A stretch of 50,483 nucleotides of DNA from Streptomyces aureus (lineage in GTDB: Bacteria; Actinomycetota; Actinomycetes; Streptomycetales; Streptomycetaceae): positions 1 through 50,483 of the forward strand of contig NZ_LIPQ01000004.1 in assembly GCF_001418135.1 (NCBI RefSeq), written 5' to 3'. The notes under the pieces were generated by a model, which worked only from the letters and a program-made list of their open reading frames with translations, made no database searches and was not told the DNA's origin. The translations under genes and the position numbers were made by a program. This document shows, piece after piece, positions 25,282 to 34,997 of the stretch. How positions within the stretch are numbered: the first letter of the stretch is position 1; every line of letters starts with the position of its first letter.

Positions 25282-27339
25282 TCAGGGCATCTGCCAGAGC
25301 AGGACCGAGGTCTTGGCTTCAGGGGTGATCGCCAAGCTGAGGCCGATTGCCACGGTCTTGCCGTCCGGGCTGACGGCCACTGCCTCGACCTGGTTGGGGC
25401 ACTCGTAGCTGCCGACCTCTTTCCCTGCGACCGTGTCCCATACGTTGACGGTCGTGCCGGCGCCGCTGACCAGGAGGCGTCCCTCCGGATGGAACGCGAG
25501 GGCTGTGGCCCAGTCCTTGAGCCGGATGACCTCCGAGCGGGTTTCGGTGTTCCACAGCGCGATACTGCCGCTGTTGTTCCCGTAGGCGAGGAGGCTCCCG
25601 TCCGGGCTGAACACGGCGACCTTGGTGTTGCCGCTGCCCTTGACCGTGCCGGTGACCTTGCCCGCGGGGGTCAGGGTCTCCAGGGAGTTCCCACCACTGA
25701 CCAGCATTTCACCGTCGCTGCGGAACGCCACGGGGCCGCCGGGTTCGTTCGTGGAGACGCTCGTGTGCTTGCCGGACGGCAGGTCCCAGAGGTGCAGGCT
25801 CTCCCCGGTGCTCGCGGCCAGCCTCTTGCGGTCCGTGCTGATCGCCAGGCCCGTGGGCCAGCCCTCCTGGCTCGTGCCACCCTCGGTGGACAGCGTGAAC
25901 GTGTGCACGATCTTGCCGGTGGTCGTGTCCCAGATGCGGACCCTGCCCTCCTCCGCTCTGACCAGGAAACTGAGATCCCGACTGAACACCGCTTCTTGCC
26001 GGTACCTTTGGGCGCCGATGTGGACCGGGTCGCCTGCCCCGGTGCTCGGATTCCAGCGCCAGATGGTGCTCTGGTCCGCTCCGTACAGCTGCCTGCCATC
26101 CTGGCTGAAGGCGAGCGTTCGCCCGCCTTCGAGGCCCTTGAGGAGAACGACCTCGTCGGCTTCTTCCGGCTTTGAAGTGAGCGGCAGGGGGGCGGGCTTG
26201 TCACCGGCGTCGGAGGAGCCGCCCGCCTTGTCGTCGTTGCGCAGAAGCATCGGCACCCCGACCGCTGTGGCGGCTACCGCCGTCCCGAGCCCGGCGAACA
26301 GGAGCGTCCGTCGCGACAGCCCGCCCGGGCGGGTCCTGTCGCCCGCCTCTTCAGTGGTGCTCGCCGGCCCGAAACCCGGTGGCGGAGCACTGGGGGCTGC
26401 GGTGACGGTCGGCGGGTACGTCACCTGTGGGGACGGGGCAGCCGCGGGTGCACCCGCCAGAGCCATGGGGATACGAGGGTCTACCGAGCCGGCTCCCGCC
26501 GGTCGCGGCCCCGCAGCCCGACCCCCGCCTGCGGCTGCACGCGTTGCGAACAGCCCTGGCAGCTCATCAACGGCCGGCCGCGCCTCGGGGGCCTTGGCCA
26601 GGCACGCGGCGAGCAGCTCCCGCAGCGCACCGTCGTCGATGCCGTCGAGCGTGGGTGCCTCGTCCAGGATGCGCTGGACGATTTCGATCAGTGTGGGAGC
26701 GTCGAACGGCCCGCGCCCTGTCGCGGCGAACGCGAGTACCGAGCCGAGCGAGAACACATCGCTCGCCGTTCCCGCCCGGTCGGCCCGGATCTGCTCCGGC
26801 GACATGTACGAGTAGGTGCCGATGACGGTGCCCGTCGCGGTGAGCGAGCTGGCGTCCACGGCGCGGGCGATACCGAAGTCGATGACGCGCGGCACGTCGG
26901 CGGCGATGATCACGTTGCCCGGTTTCAAGTCCCGGTGCACAAGGCCGCACTTGTGGATCGCGGCGAGTCCTTCAGCGAGCCCTGCACCGAGCCGCCGCAC
27001 GGCTGTGGCATCCAGCGGTCCGCCCTTGGCGACGACTTCATGCAGTGTCGGTCCCGGGATGAATGCCGTGACGAGCCACGGGGACGCGGCTCCGGGATCG
27101 GCGTCGACCACCTGGGCGGTGTGGAAGCCGCCCACCCGCCGCGCCGCGTCGACTTCGCGGGCGAACCGCTCCCGGAAGTGCGGGGCCGCCGAGAGCTCTC
27201 GCTTGATCAGTTTGACTGCGACCTTCCGGCCGCCCGGTGACGTGCCGAGAAAGACCGATCCCATGCCTCCCTCCCCGAGCCGTCCGTCCAAGCGGTAGGG
27301 GCCGACCCACTGCGGATCGTCGGGCCTGAGTGCGTCCAT
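25282..27339 (-). CDS. membrane Ser/Thr protein kinase with C-terminal beta-propeller
   Basis: A 685-residue eukaryotic-type (PknB-like) kinase. Glycine loop GEGGMG near 22-27, ATP-anchoring Lys43 in VAVKLIK, catalytic HRDLKPGN at 135-142, DFG at 154-156 and GTYSYMSPEQ in the activation segment are all present. A Pro/Ala-rich linker leads to one membrane helix near 345-366 (TLLFAGLGTAVAATAVGVPM). The extracellular part is a WD40-like propeller with repeats such as VFSPDGSLLAYGNNSG and VAVSPDGKTVAIGL. It probably senses an outside ligand or surface. It is the second of two tandem kinase genes, 77 bases after the first; the spacing suggests one transcript. Confidence 0.93.
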   Translation of the reverse strand: MDALRPDDPQWVGPYRLDGRLGEGGMGSVFLGTSPGGRKVAVKLIKRELSAAPHFRERFAREVDAARRVGGFHTAQVVDADPGAASPWLVTAFIPGPTLHEVVAKGGPLDATAVRRLGAGLAEGLAAIHKCGLVHRDLKPGNVIIAADVPRVIDFGIARAVDASSLTATGTVIGTYSYMSPEQIRADRAGTASDVFSLGSVLAFAATGRGPFDAPTLIEIVQRILDEAPTLDGIDDGALRELLAACLAKAPEARPAVDELPGLFATRAAAGGGRAAGPRPAGAGSVDPRIPMALAGAPAAAPSPQVTYPPTVTAAPSAPPPGFGPASTTEEAGDRTRPGGLSRRTLLFAGLGTAVAATAVGVPMLLRNDDKAGGSSDAGDKPAPLPLTSKPEEADEVVLLKGLEGGRTLAFSQDGRQLYGADQSTIWRWNPSTGAGDPVHIGAQRYRQEAVFSRDLSFLVRAEEGRVRIWDTTTGKIVHTFTLSTEGGTSQEGWPTGLAISTDRKRLAASTGESLHLWDLPSGKHTSVSTNEPGGPVAFRSDGEMLVSGGNSLETLTPAGKVTGTVKGSGNTKVAVFSPDGSLLAYGNNSGSIALWNTETRSEVIRLKDWATALAFHPEGRLLVSGAGTTVNVWDTVAGKEVGSYECPNQVEAVAVSPDGKTVAIGLSLAITPEAKTSVLLWQMP

Positions 27340-27416
27340 GTGTTCCGTCCGGTGCGAGGAAAATCAGAGGGGGCTGAGCGAGGCGGCGGCTTGAGTGGTC
27401 TCTCCAGTGCTGCCGC

Positions 27417-29429
27417 TCACGGCAGCTTCCACAGCTGGATCGACGGCTCGATCCCGTCCTCGCCGGCCGCCGGGGTGCACACACCCGCCAGAGTCCTGCC
27501 GTCCGGGGTGAAGGCAAGGTGGCCGATGTAGGCCCGCATCGGGGTCTTCGGATCGCCGACGACCAAGGTGGTGACGAGATTCCCGCCGGCCACGTCCCAG
27601 ACGCTGACCGTGCGGCCGACGGTGTCGGTCTTCTCGGTCTCTACGAAGCGGCCGCCTCCCACGACGATCGCCTTGCCTGAAGTCCCGGCGTCGGCGGGCC
27701 GGTATGCCGCGCTGTCCAGGTGCCCGTGCTGGTCGGTGAGCTTCCTGGTGATTCTTCCGGAGGCCACGTCCCATAACAGGACGCCGGGGCCGTTCGCGAT
27801 GAGAATCTTGCCGTCGGTGCTGAACGACACCTCGGAGTAGTCGTCGTCCTCACCGTCGCGCAGGGTCTTCAGCAAGCGGCCGCTTGCGGTATCCCACAAT
27901 CGGATGCCGCTCTTGTCGGCTGCGGCGGCGACGCTGGCGAAGGTCTTGCCGTCCGGGCTGAAGTCGATGCTTCCCGCCTTCCCGTCGAGCGTCTCGCGGA
28001 CCCGGCCCGTGCTCGGGTCCATCAGCTCGATCCGGCCGCCGACGCCGACGGCGAGGGTCTTGCCGTCCGGACTCACGGCCAGGCAACGGACGAAGTCGTC
28101 CTCACTCCTATAGGCAGCCAGTTTCTTCTTCGCGGCCCCGCTGTTCGCGTCCCAGGCGAGCAGCTCCATGAGAGCGCCGGAGTACAGGGTGGCGCCGTCG
28201 AGGCTGAAGGCCACCGCCCTGACGGCATTGGTGTGGCCTTCGAAGGTTGTCTTCTCGCGGCGCGCAGTGAGGTCCCACAGCTTCAGCGTCGTGTCGTAGC
28301 CGCCCGTGGCGAGGAACCTTCCGTCCCGGCTGACCGCCATGCTCTCGATGTTCCCTTCGTGACCCTTGAGTTCGCCGACGGGCCTGGTGATGTCCCGCTC
28401 GGGGCTCTTGCTCGCCTTCGGCTTGCCCTTCGGCTCGGCGGGTGGTGTGTCCTTCGGCCACAGGACGAATGCGGCGGGCACGGCGACCACGGCCGTCGCG
28501 GCGGCCAGCCCACCGAACAGTACGGAGCGGCGCCGGATCGGATGGCCGTCGACGGGAGTCGTTGCGGGAAGCGGGGGTGTCACCGGAGGCATGGTCGGCA
28601 CAGGAGGCGCGGCGGGGGCTGTGACAGCCAACCGGCACAGGACCTCGGAGGTCGGCGGGCGCCCGGTGGGGGCCTTGGCGAGGCAGTGGCAGACCAGGGC
28701 GTGCAGCGCGCTGCCCACAGCGATGCCGTTGAGTACGGGTGCCTCGCTCGTGACCCGGTGGATGATCGCCAGGACGGTCGACGCGTCGAACGGGCCCCGG
28801 CCGGTAGCGGCAAAGGCGAGCACCGAGCCCAGTGAGAAGACGTCACTGGCCGGGGTCACCTGGGCGGGGGCACGAATCTGCTCTGGCGACATGTAGGCGT
28901 AGGTGCCGATGATGGCGCCCGTGTGCGTCATCGGACCGGCGTCGGGGGCGTGCGCGATCCCGAAGTCGATGATGCGCGGGCCGTCGGCGGCGAGTATGAC
29001 GTTGCCGGGCTTCAGATCCCGGTGCACAAGACCGCAGTTGTGGACCGCGGCCAAGCCCTCAGCGATTCCGGCGCCCAGGCGGAGCACGGCGTCCGGAAGG
29101 AGCGGGCCTTGCGCGGCGACGACCTGCTGGAGCGTGGGGCCCGGGATGTACTCGGCGGCCAGCCAGGGCGATGCGGCGTCAGGATCGGCGTCGACGATCT
29201 GGGCGGTGTGGAATCCGCCCACCTGCCGTGCCGACTCGACCTCGCGGGCGAATCGTGCGCGGAACTGAGGGGCGGACGCGAGCTCCGGCCGGATGACTTT
29301 CACCGCGACCTTGCGTCCGGCCGCCGATGTTCCGAGAAATACCTGCCCCATGCCCCCGGCGCCGAGTCGCCCTTCGAACTGGTACGGACCGATGCGCCGG
29401 GGATCCGTAAAGGCCAGAGGCTCCACCAT
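27417..29429 (-). CDS. membrane Ser/Thr protein kinase with C-terminal beta-propeller (paralogue)
   Basis: A 670-residue paralogue of the next gene with the same layout. Marks are GAGGMG near 23-28, Lys44 in VAVKVIR, HRDLKPGN at 136-143, DFG at 155-157 and GTYAYMSPEQ. One membrane helix, SVLFGGLAAATAVVAVPAAF, is followed by propeller repeats (MAVSRDGRFLATGGYDTTLK, CLAVSPDGKTLAVGVGG, AFTPDGRTLAGV). I chose ATG at 29429 (MVEPLAFTDPRRIGPYQFEG). A GGGAGA lies rather far upstream, and the frame is open further but makes no sense. A 14-base perfect palindrome lies 25 bases before the start. The pair arose by tandem duplication. Confidence 0.92.
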   Translation of the reverse strand: MVEPLAFTDPRRIGPYQFEGRLGAGGMGQVFLGTSAAGRKVAVKVIRPELASAPQFRARFAREVESARQVGGFHTAQIVDADPDAASPWLAAEYIPGPTLQQVVAAQGPLLPDAVLRLGAGIAEGLAAVHNCGLVHRDLKPGNVILAADGPRIIDFGIAHAPDAGPMTHTGAIIGTYAYMSPEQIRAPAQVTPASDVFSLGSVLAFAATGRGPFDASTVLAIIHRVTSEAPVLNGIAVGSALHALVCHCLAKAPTGRPPTSEVLCRLAVTAPAAPPVPTMPPVTPPLPATTPVDGHPIRRRSVLFGGLAAATAVVAVPAAFVLWPKDTPPAEPKGKPKASKSPERDITRPVGELKGHEGNIESMAVSRDGRFLATGGYDTTLKLWDLTARREKTTFEGHTNAVRAVAFSLDGATLYSGALMELLAWDANSGAAKKKLAAYRSEDDFVRCLAVSPDGKTLAVGVGGRIELMDPSTGRVRETLDGKAGSIDFSPDGKTFASVAAAADKSGIRLWDTASGRLLKTLRDGEDDDYSEVSFSTDGKILIANGPGVLLWDVASGRITRKLTDQHGHLDSAAYRPADAGTSGKAIVVGGGRFVETEKTDTVGRTVSVWDVAGGNLVTTLVVGDPKTPMRAYIGHLAFTPDGRTLAGVCTPAAGEDGIEPSIQLWKLP

Positions 29430-29453
29430 GACTACGCGAATCTCCCAGATATC

Positions 29454-29467
29454 TGTGTGATCACACA
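29454..29467. promoter_or_regulatory. perfect palindrome upstream of the kinase pair
   Basis: TGTGTGATCACACA is a perfect 14-base palindrome 25 bases upstream of the first kinase gene. It has the GTG...CAC symmetry used by Crp/FNR- and GntR-type regulators. It is in a good place for an operator. The binding protein is unknown. Confidence 0.45.
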
Positions 29468-30245
29468 CGGAATTCAACCGTGCCCGGATGCATGAGCTGG
29501 GACGCCGACCTATTCCCGAGGCCCTGATCCGATCGGACCGGCCCTGGGGGCACCAGCCCGGTGGACCGCGAGAGCGGCATGGTTTCCCTCTTCGCCATGG
29601 GCCAGCTCCCCCATACCCGCCTGAACTGCACCGACCCACGGTCAACGGACGTTGTCATCGCCGTGAGCTGACGCGTGCCGCCACCCATACCCGGGTCGGC
29701 GAAGCCCATCTGCCTTTCACCGGCGATGGCCGCGAATGCGCTTTCCCAGGCGGGCCTTAGGGCCCGCGTATCGGGAGGTCGAAGTCCTGCGGGTGTCGCC
29801 GATGGTGAGAACGCGACGGCGAGCGTGATCAGCGGCGGCGTACCTCAGCCGACGCTGACGATGCCCCCCACCACGTACCCGGCCCACGGCGGGCGTCTGG
29901 CCACGAGGTGGCCTGCTTCTCGCCCAGCCATGCAGCCGTGCCTGATCCTGTCATGCCTTCCCTACCCCCAGGAATCCCATCGTCGCCACGGTGTTGTGGT
30001 GGGTTCACAACTCCGCACTCTGATTGCCACTCTGGGGCACCCCCATGCTCCGGCGCTGAAATCGTGCTGCAAAGAGCATGAATCCCGTGGCCACACCCTC
30101 GCCGCGCCTGTCACAAGGCCCACGAGCCTGGCTGATGGCCGGTCACCGCTCGAGCCACGCCCCGACGTCGCGTGGAAACGGCGAGGCGTGCGTTCAGGAG
30201 TCTCGACTGCGGCATGTCCGTCACCTGAGGCCGCTGCGGAAGCTG
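29468..30245. other. unassigned, no gene seen
   Basis: The first part is the upstream region of the kinases. The rest has only chance open frames. From about 30180 the sequence merges into an IS fragment. Confidence 0.4.
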
Positions 30246-30335
30246 ATACCGCGGCCCCGCGGCCGGTCGCTGACGTGGACCGGTTGTGGATCGTGGACGG
30301 CACCTTGATCCCGGTCCGCGACCGCAGCGTAGGCG
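30246..30335 (+). pseudogene. IS transposase fragment (DDE_Tnp_4 type)
   Basis: The plus strand reads PVADVDRLWIVDGTLIPVRD then RSVGG. VDRLWIVDGTLIPVRDR is the start of the catalytic domain, with its first Asp, in the same transposase type as 17566-17860. The sequence on both sides does not continue the protein. Confidence 0.75.
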
Positions 30336-30355
30336 GGTGCCGGCTGGTGGTGGCG

Positions 30356-31402
30356 TCAGGTGGTCCGCGGCCTTCTCAGGGGTGCTCCCGCCGCGTGGAG
30401 GCTGGCAAGGGTCTGCCGGTAGGAGTTGATCAGGCTGGTCTCCGCGTAGCTGACCCCGAGCTCCTGGCAGTACTGGCGGACGATGGTCCGGGCCTTGCGC
30501 AGGTGCACGCTGGGCATGCTCGGGAAGAGGTGGTGCTCGATCTGGTAGTTGAGACCGCCGAGGGCGATGTCGGTCAACCGGCCTCCGCGCACGTTGCGGG
30601 AGGTCAGGACCTGTCGCCTCAGGAAGTCGGGGCGCTCGGCGCCTCGCAGGATCGGCATGCCCTTGTGGTTCGGGGCGAAGATCGAGCCGAGGTGGACGCC
30701 GAAGAGGCACTGGTGGACCAGGAGGAAGACGACCGCCTTGCCGGGCGGCAGCACAAGGAACAGCGTGCCGAGGTAGGCGGCGATGTGCCCAGCGAGCAGG
30801 GTCCCTTCCCACATGCGGTGTTTGAGCGAGGGGTCGAGCAGCGACCGCATCCCGGTCGCGTGCAGGTTGAACCCCTCCAGCGTGAGCAGCGGGAAGAAGA
30901 GGAACGCCTGCGAACGGCCGAGCAGCCGCGGCAGTCCCCTGGCCGCGCGGGCCTGGTCCTGCGTCCAGACGAGGATGTCCGGGTCGAGGTCGGGATCGAG
31001 ACCCTCGTGGTTGGGATTGGCGTGGTGGCGGGTGTGCTTGTCCTGCCACCAGCCGTACCCCATGCCGATACCGAGGTTGCCGGCGAAGCGGCCGGAGATC
31101 TCGCTGGCCTTGCGCAGGCGGAAGACCTGTCGGTGGGCGACGTCGTGCGCGAGCAGCGCTACCTGCCCGAACACGAGGGCCAGAAAACCGGCCACCAGCA
31201 GCGTCCGCCAGCTGTCGCCGATCATGACGAACGCCGTCCAGCCGGCGGCGTACAGGGCGGTGACGGCCGTGATGCGCAGCGCGTAGTACCCGGGGCGCCG
31301 GGCCATGAGCCCAGCCTCCTGGATCTTGCGGGAGAGACGGGCGAAGTCGCTCCCCGTATCCGCCCGTACGGGAGGGGGACGCACCGTCTCGGAGGAATGC
31401 AT
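30356..31402 (-). CDS. membrane fatty acid desaturase
   Basis: A 348-residue diiron desaturase that puts a double bond into fatty acyl chains in the membrane. The three histidine boxes are HDVAH (86-90), HTRHH (123-127) and QIEHH (287-291). The Q-x-x-HH form of the third box is typical of the acyl-lipid, front-end-like group. Hydrophobic helices lie near 43-62, 67-86, 165-180, 200-220 and 222-240. ATG at 31402 (MHSSETVRPPPVRADTGSDF) is preceded by GGAAAGTGG at a distance. No partner ferredoxin gene is adjacent. It may adjust membrane fluidity in the cold, by analogy with the family. Confidence 0.93.
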   Translation of the reverse strand: MHSSETVRPPPVRADTGSDFARLSRKIQEAGLMARRPGYYALRITAVTALYAAGWTAFVMIGDSWRTLLVAGFLALVFGQVALLAHDVAHRQVFRLRKASEISGRFAGNLGIGMGYGWWQDKHTRHHANPNHEGLDPDLDPDILVWTQDQARAARGLPRLLGRSQAFLFFPLLTLEGFNLHATGMRSLLDPSLKHRMWEGTLLAGHIAAYLGTLFLVLPPGKAVVFLLVHQCLFGVHLGSIFAPNHKGMPILRGAERPDFLRRQVLTSRNVRGGRLTDIALGGLNYQIEHHLFPSMPSVHLRKARTIVRQYCQELGVSYAETSLINSYRQTLASLHAAGAPLRRPRTT

Positions 31403-31855
31403 GATCAGAAGCCACTTTCCGTTCCGTCGGAGAGAAGGCAGCACCGGCCCGGGCGGAGCGCTCCAGCCGGGGCTCCACCCGGCCTGCGGGTGGCACTCCC
31501 CATACCGCGCATACCCGGGATATCGGAATCGACGTATGTCTGGGTCCACCTTCCGTTCCCACTGCCGGCGACGGGGCGCCGGTCTGGCCCACACGGCGTT
31601 TCCGCTGAGGCGAAGCCGCTGCGAGCAAGTGTGAGCGGTCACGTGAGTCAGTCCCGCCCCCACTCCCGCCCGTGAGCCCGCTGCGGCCGACGGCACCCCT
31701 GCCGGGCGGAGCGTGCAGCCACCAGGAGCACCGGCGCGCCTGCGGCGGCGTGTCTGCCGGGGGCTGGTCCGGGTGAGGCGCTCGCCTTGGACAGTGCCAA
31801 GCGATGAGCATGATCAGCGGGGGCTGTCCGCCTACGAGCGCGGTGACGAGACGGA
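31403..31855. other. upstream region of the desaturase and intergenic DNA
   Basis: No gene recognised. It holds the desaturase promoter region on the minus strand. GGGATATCGGAATCGACGTA near 31517 is AT-richer than its surroundings, but no -35/-10 pair is convincing. Confidence 0.35.
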
Positions 31856-32341
31856 TCAGCCCGGACGGATGGTCGTGACGGGCAGGCCGTGCTCGGCGCG
31901 CAGGCGCTCGGCCACGAGTGAGCGGTGGCATGCCTGCGGATCGCGCTCGACGCAGAAGAGGGCGGTCACCGAGCCTCTCGGAAGCTCGGCCACGAGCGTG
32001 CCGAGGTCGAACGGGTCGAGGATCTCACGGGTGTATCGCTCGGCGTACTCGGGCGCCAGCGCGATCCGGTTGCGCTTTCCCACGCCTTGGCGGTCGTCCT
32101 CGCGGTACTGGAGATGACGCAGTTCCGTCGTCGGCGCCAGCTCCTTCACGTGCCGGTAGCCGATGTTCGCCGTGGCGAGCGCGCGCTGGAGCCGCGCCGA
32201 GTTCGCCCAGGCGTAGTCGGGGCCCCGAACGCCGCGGCGCTGGCGGAGGTCGAGCAGCAGCGCCACGCCCCCGCTGGCGAGCTTCTCCAGAAAAGCCTCA
32301 GCCGTGAAGCCGTAGACGCCGATCGTCGCAATGTGTCTCAT
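31856..32341 (-). CDS. DUF488 domain protein
   Basis: A 161-residue protein of the DUF488 family: MRHIATIGVYGFTAEAFLEK at the start, LLLDLRQRRGVRGPDYAWAN (the D-x-R hallmark), and VTALFCVERDPQACHRSLVA (the C-x-E...CHR hallmark). The family's biochemical role is unclear; a conserved Cys-His-Arg cluster suggests nucleic acid or nucleotide handling. ATG at 32341 has GAGGGG six bases upstream, a good site. The gene is intact and alone. Confidence 0.9.
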   Translation of the reverse strand: MRHIATIGVYGFTAEAFLEKLASGGVALLLDLRQRRGVRGPDYAWANSARLQRALATANIGYRHVKELAPTTELRHLQYREDDRQGVGKRNRIALAPEYAERYTREILDPFDLGTLVAELPRGSVTALFCVERDPQACHRSLVAERLRAEHGLPVTTIRPG

Positions 32342-33177
32342 CGCAGTACCCCTCATGGGCGTGGGGGCGCCGAGTCCATGTCTGAGGCACTCGCCGCCTG
32401 GCGTCGCACGGCGCGCGCTGCTCCTGCACACGCCGCTGTACGTCGGCGGTGGGCTCGGCCACGCCACCCCGCCCACCTCTGCTACGGCATGAGTGACGGC
32501 TGCCGGCGAGCCCGACCTCAAGGGCTGCCTGCCTCACCGGGGCACCTGCCCGAAGTAGCCGGTGCTACGCCGGCAGGCTGAGCGCCCGCGCCCGTCATGC
32601 AGTGCGGCCGAGTGGTCTCCCGGCCTGAGACAGGGCAGCGGGGGGTCCAACGGTGACGGCGTCGAGCGCGGTGAACACGCTACGGCGGCAGCGTAGGGCC
32701 GCCCCGGTTCGGCAGACTTGATCGGCCCGGCAGCCGCATGCCGCGGCCGGACACCCGTTGCGGTCAGGACTGCCGTCCCTGACGGGCTGATCCATGGCGC
32801 GGTAGTGGCGTGGACGTCGTCGGCCGACGCCTGATGCGGGTCCCACGACGCGGCGGCGACGCACCAGGAGGAGCGCGCCGAACGGGTTCCCGTCGCCGGC
32901 AGCAGCGTCTACGACAGACCGGCACCCCAAACCGAAGCGCTGGAACGACCCGTTCCACGCCACCGAGCAGGAGAGCCCCGGACGCGGGCCCCCATCACCA
33001 AAGGGGCGCCCACGAGCCACGGCGACCGAATCCGTGGAATTCCGGCAGACCCCAAATTTCGAGAGCCGCGTCATCCCCCCACACTTCGGCGAGATGGTCA
33101 GACTGTCGGATGTTTGGAAATCCCCGGGCTGTGAAGAAGCTGAACTACCACCGGCTACGACCAGGCAGGAAGGCATC
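32342..33177. other. unassigned, no gene seen
   Basis: More than 800 bases with only GC-driven open frames. The right end contains the leader of the GlsB-type gene, including AATCCGTGGAATTCC near 33028, which is AT-richer. No IS end or RNA was recognised. Confidence 0.4.
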
Positions 33178-33450
33178 ATGGGCATCATTGCTTGGATACT
33201 CATCGGGCTGCTCGCCGGCCTCATCGCCAAGGCGCTGATGCCGGGCAAGGACCCGGGCGGCCTCATCATCACCATGCTCATCGGCATCGCGGGGGGCCTG
33301 CTCGGCGGCTGGCTCGGCAAGGTCATCTTTGGCGTCGACTCCATCGATGGCTTCTTCGATCTCTCCACCTGGATCGCCGCCATCGTCGGCTCCCTCATCC
33401 TCCTTGCCCTCTACCGCCTCATCACCCGCAAGAAGCACCGCCATGCCTGA
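33178..33450 (+). CDS. GlsB/YeaQ/YmgE family membrane protein
   Basis: A 90-residue inner membrane protein of the family once called transglycosylase-associated. It has three hydrophobic helices: MGIIAWILIGLLAGLIAKAL, GLIITMLIGIAGGLLGGWLG and WIAAIVGSLILLALYRLI. The G-rich pattern LxGLIAKxLMPGxDPGG is the hallmark. Relatives respond to general stress. ATG at 33178 follows AGGAAGG at five bases. A clear hairpin terminator follows 27 bases after the stop. Confidence 0.93.
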   Translation: MGIIAWILIGLLAGLIAKALMPGKDPGGLIITMLIGIAGGLLGGWLGKVIFGVDSIDGFFDLSTWIAAIVGSLILLALYRLITRKKHRHA

Positions 33451-33477
33451 CGCGGCGCGCTGATCAGCCCACCACCC

Positions 33478-33516
33478 GAAACGGCTCCCCCTCCCGCTTG
33501 AGGGCGGAGCCGTTTC
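33478..33516 (+). terminator. hairpin terminator after the GlsB-type gene
   Basis: An 11-bp perfect outer stem (GAAACGGCTCC with GGAGCCGTTTC) continues into an inner CCCTCCC/GAGGG pairing. It lies just after the stop of the membrane protein gene and is a likely transcription end. Confidence 0.8.
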
Positions 33517-34526
33517 CTGGGCTCGGCACTCGGCTCCCGTTCACGGCGACGTCGTTGCCCCTCCGTCGACGATGCGTTCCATCCAGTCGTTCGAGCATCT
33601 CGTTCAAAGCCGTGGCGGCCCGCTCGCGCCTCATCTGCACGCCCTCGCCGACAAGCCGGTGCATCACCGGCCTCAACGTGACCTTGAGCGGCGCGTACCC
33701 GTCCACGTCATGTACCCCTCCGCGCGGCCGCCGGGCGCTGTTCTCGAAGATGAGCACGTGGGGCCGCACGGCGCACTCACTCCAGAACTGCAAGGTTCGC
33801 CACCTCATCAGCCGCAACGCGCGGCACCGCCGGACCTCACCGACTCACACCCTGTCCAGTGCTCGAAGCTCGTACGGAAGAACGCGTGACCGTGCGGCAG
33901 CTCATCCATCGAGGATCCTGAACCCGAGAGCCCCGTGCGGGCAGAACGCGCGAGGACCGGCCGGCGCCCAGCGCCACCGGTCTTTTCAAAGACCTCGCAC
34001 GGTCGGAGGTGCCGTAGGCGTCACCACGGCACCGACCGGACCACACACGTCCTGCCCCGGCGGACGCCGCCCGCCAGCCCCTCAGAGATCCAGAACCTCT
34101 CATGGCTGACGAATGAGACGTGCCGTCGCGACGACCAGGCTCGACCACGGCAGCTGACCTGCACAAATGGAAGACCACCATTTTCGGGGTTCCCGCCTCC
34201 GGCAGCACATCCGGTCCCCCGCCCAGTGCAACGCCGCCATACACCTGTCCCGCTCCCCTTCCGGTACAACCCTCCTGCGGGCCGGAGTGAGGCCGCCAGC
34301 CGCCCCTGCCGAGATCGACACTGCCCGACGCGGTGGCAGCTGCGCCGGCACAACGACGACGGGGGCGAGGAACGAGATGAACGCAGCCCTCGCCGCCGGG
34401 GTGGGGCGTACAGCATGAGCGACGGTCCCGGTAACAGGAGAACGCAGTTGGTTGGAGACCTGTTGCCCCTTCCAAGGTGTCGGCAGCCAGCGGATGATGT
34501 TGGCGAGCACCGCGACGCCCCTTCCG
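33517..34526. other. about 1 kb without recognisable gene
   Basis: Several open frames exist, but none reads convincingly. One minus frame at 33550-33817 (HVLIFENSARRPRGGVHDVD) has some protein character but runs into the terminator hairpin, so I did not call it. The segment looks decayed. Confidence 0.35.
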
Positions 34527-34690
34527 ACAGACCGTGGCGGCCTTCGTCGACGACCTGCGCGCACCTGCGCGCCGGTCGCTTCCGCGCCGGTCTCCGCGTC
34601 CAGCGCGTCCAGCGCGCATCCGGCAGCTACGAACTCACCTGGCGCATGGGCTCCGGCACCGCGGGACGCGCAACCTGGGAGTACGGGGTG
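34527..34690 (+). pseudogene. 5' part of a small conserved actinobacterial gene, split
   Basis: The plus strand reads VAAFVDDLRA, then after a one-base shift LRAGRFRAGLRVQRVQRASG, SYELTWRM and AGRATWEYG. This is the first two-thirds of a small protein I know only as a conserved, possibly ParE/RelE-like, actinobacterial type (RxGxRVKxVQGxxGvYExTWxxDGRATwxYG). Its expected ending (PHVIWRRIGTHxIF) occurs at 37180-37240, 2.5 kb away. Between them lie a DUF5959-like gene, an IS5 copy and a SUKH gene. Confidence 0.5.
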
Positions 34691-34997
34691 GCTTTCTTCG
34701 CGAAACCGGTTCTAGTGCGGGTGAGTATGGACCGCCACTGCTTCCAGTCCACCAGGTCAGCCCAGTTTGATGCCGGCCTGGCCCCGTCGCCGGCGATGCG
34801 AGCGAAGGGCTTCGTCGGCGAGGCCCGAAGGGCCGAGCGCCGCTCCGGCGTGTTGACTGAACAGGCTTGTGCGAATGCTCAGGTCAGAGACTGGTCGCTG
34901 CTGGACGAAGGAGCCACGAAGAGTGGCCTGCTGCGCCGGTCACGGTCGGCCTGGGGTCGCTGAGAGGTTCCGGTACTGCGCTGCTGTACCGGGGCAG

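Noticed and set aside
30111-31931. Minus-strand open frame of about 600 codons over the desaturase
   Set aside because: The real desaturase uses another frame with all three histidine boxes. This one has none.
33464-33817. Minus-strand gene of 117 codons
   Set aside because: Its C-terminal part runs through the terminator hairpin of the GlsB-type gene and it has no start signal.
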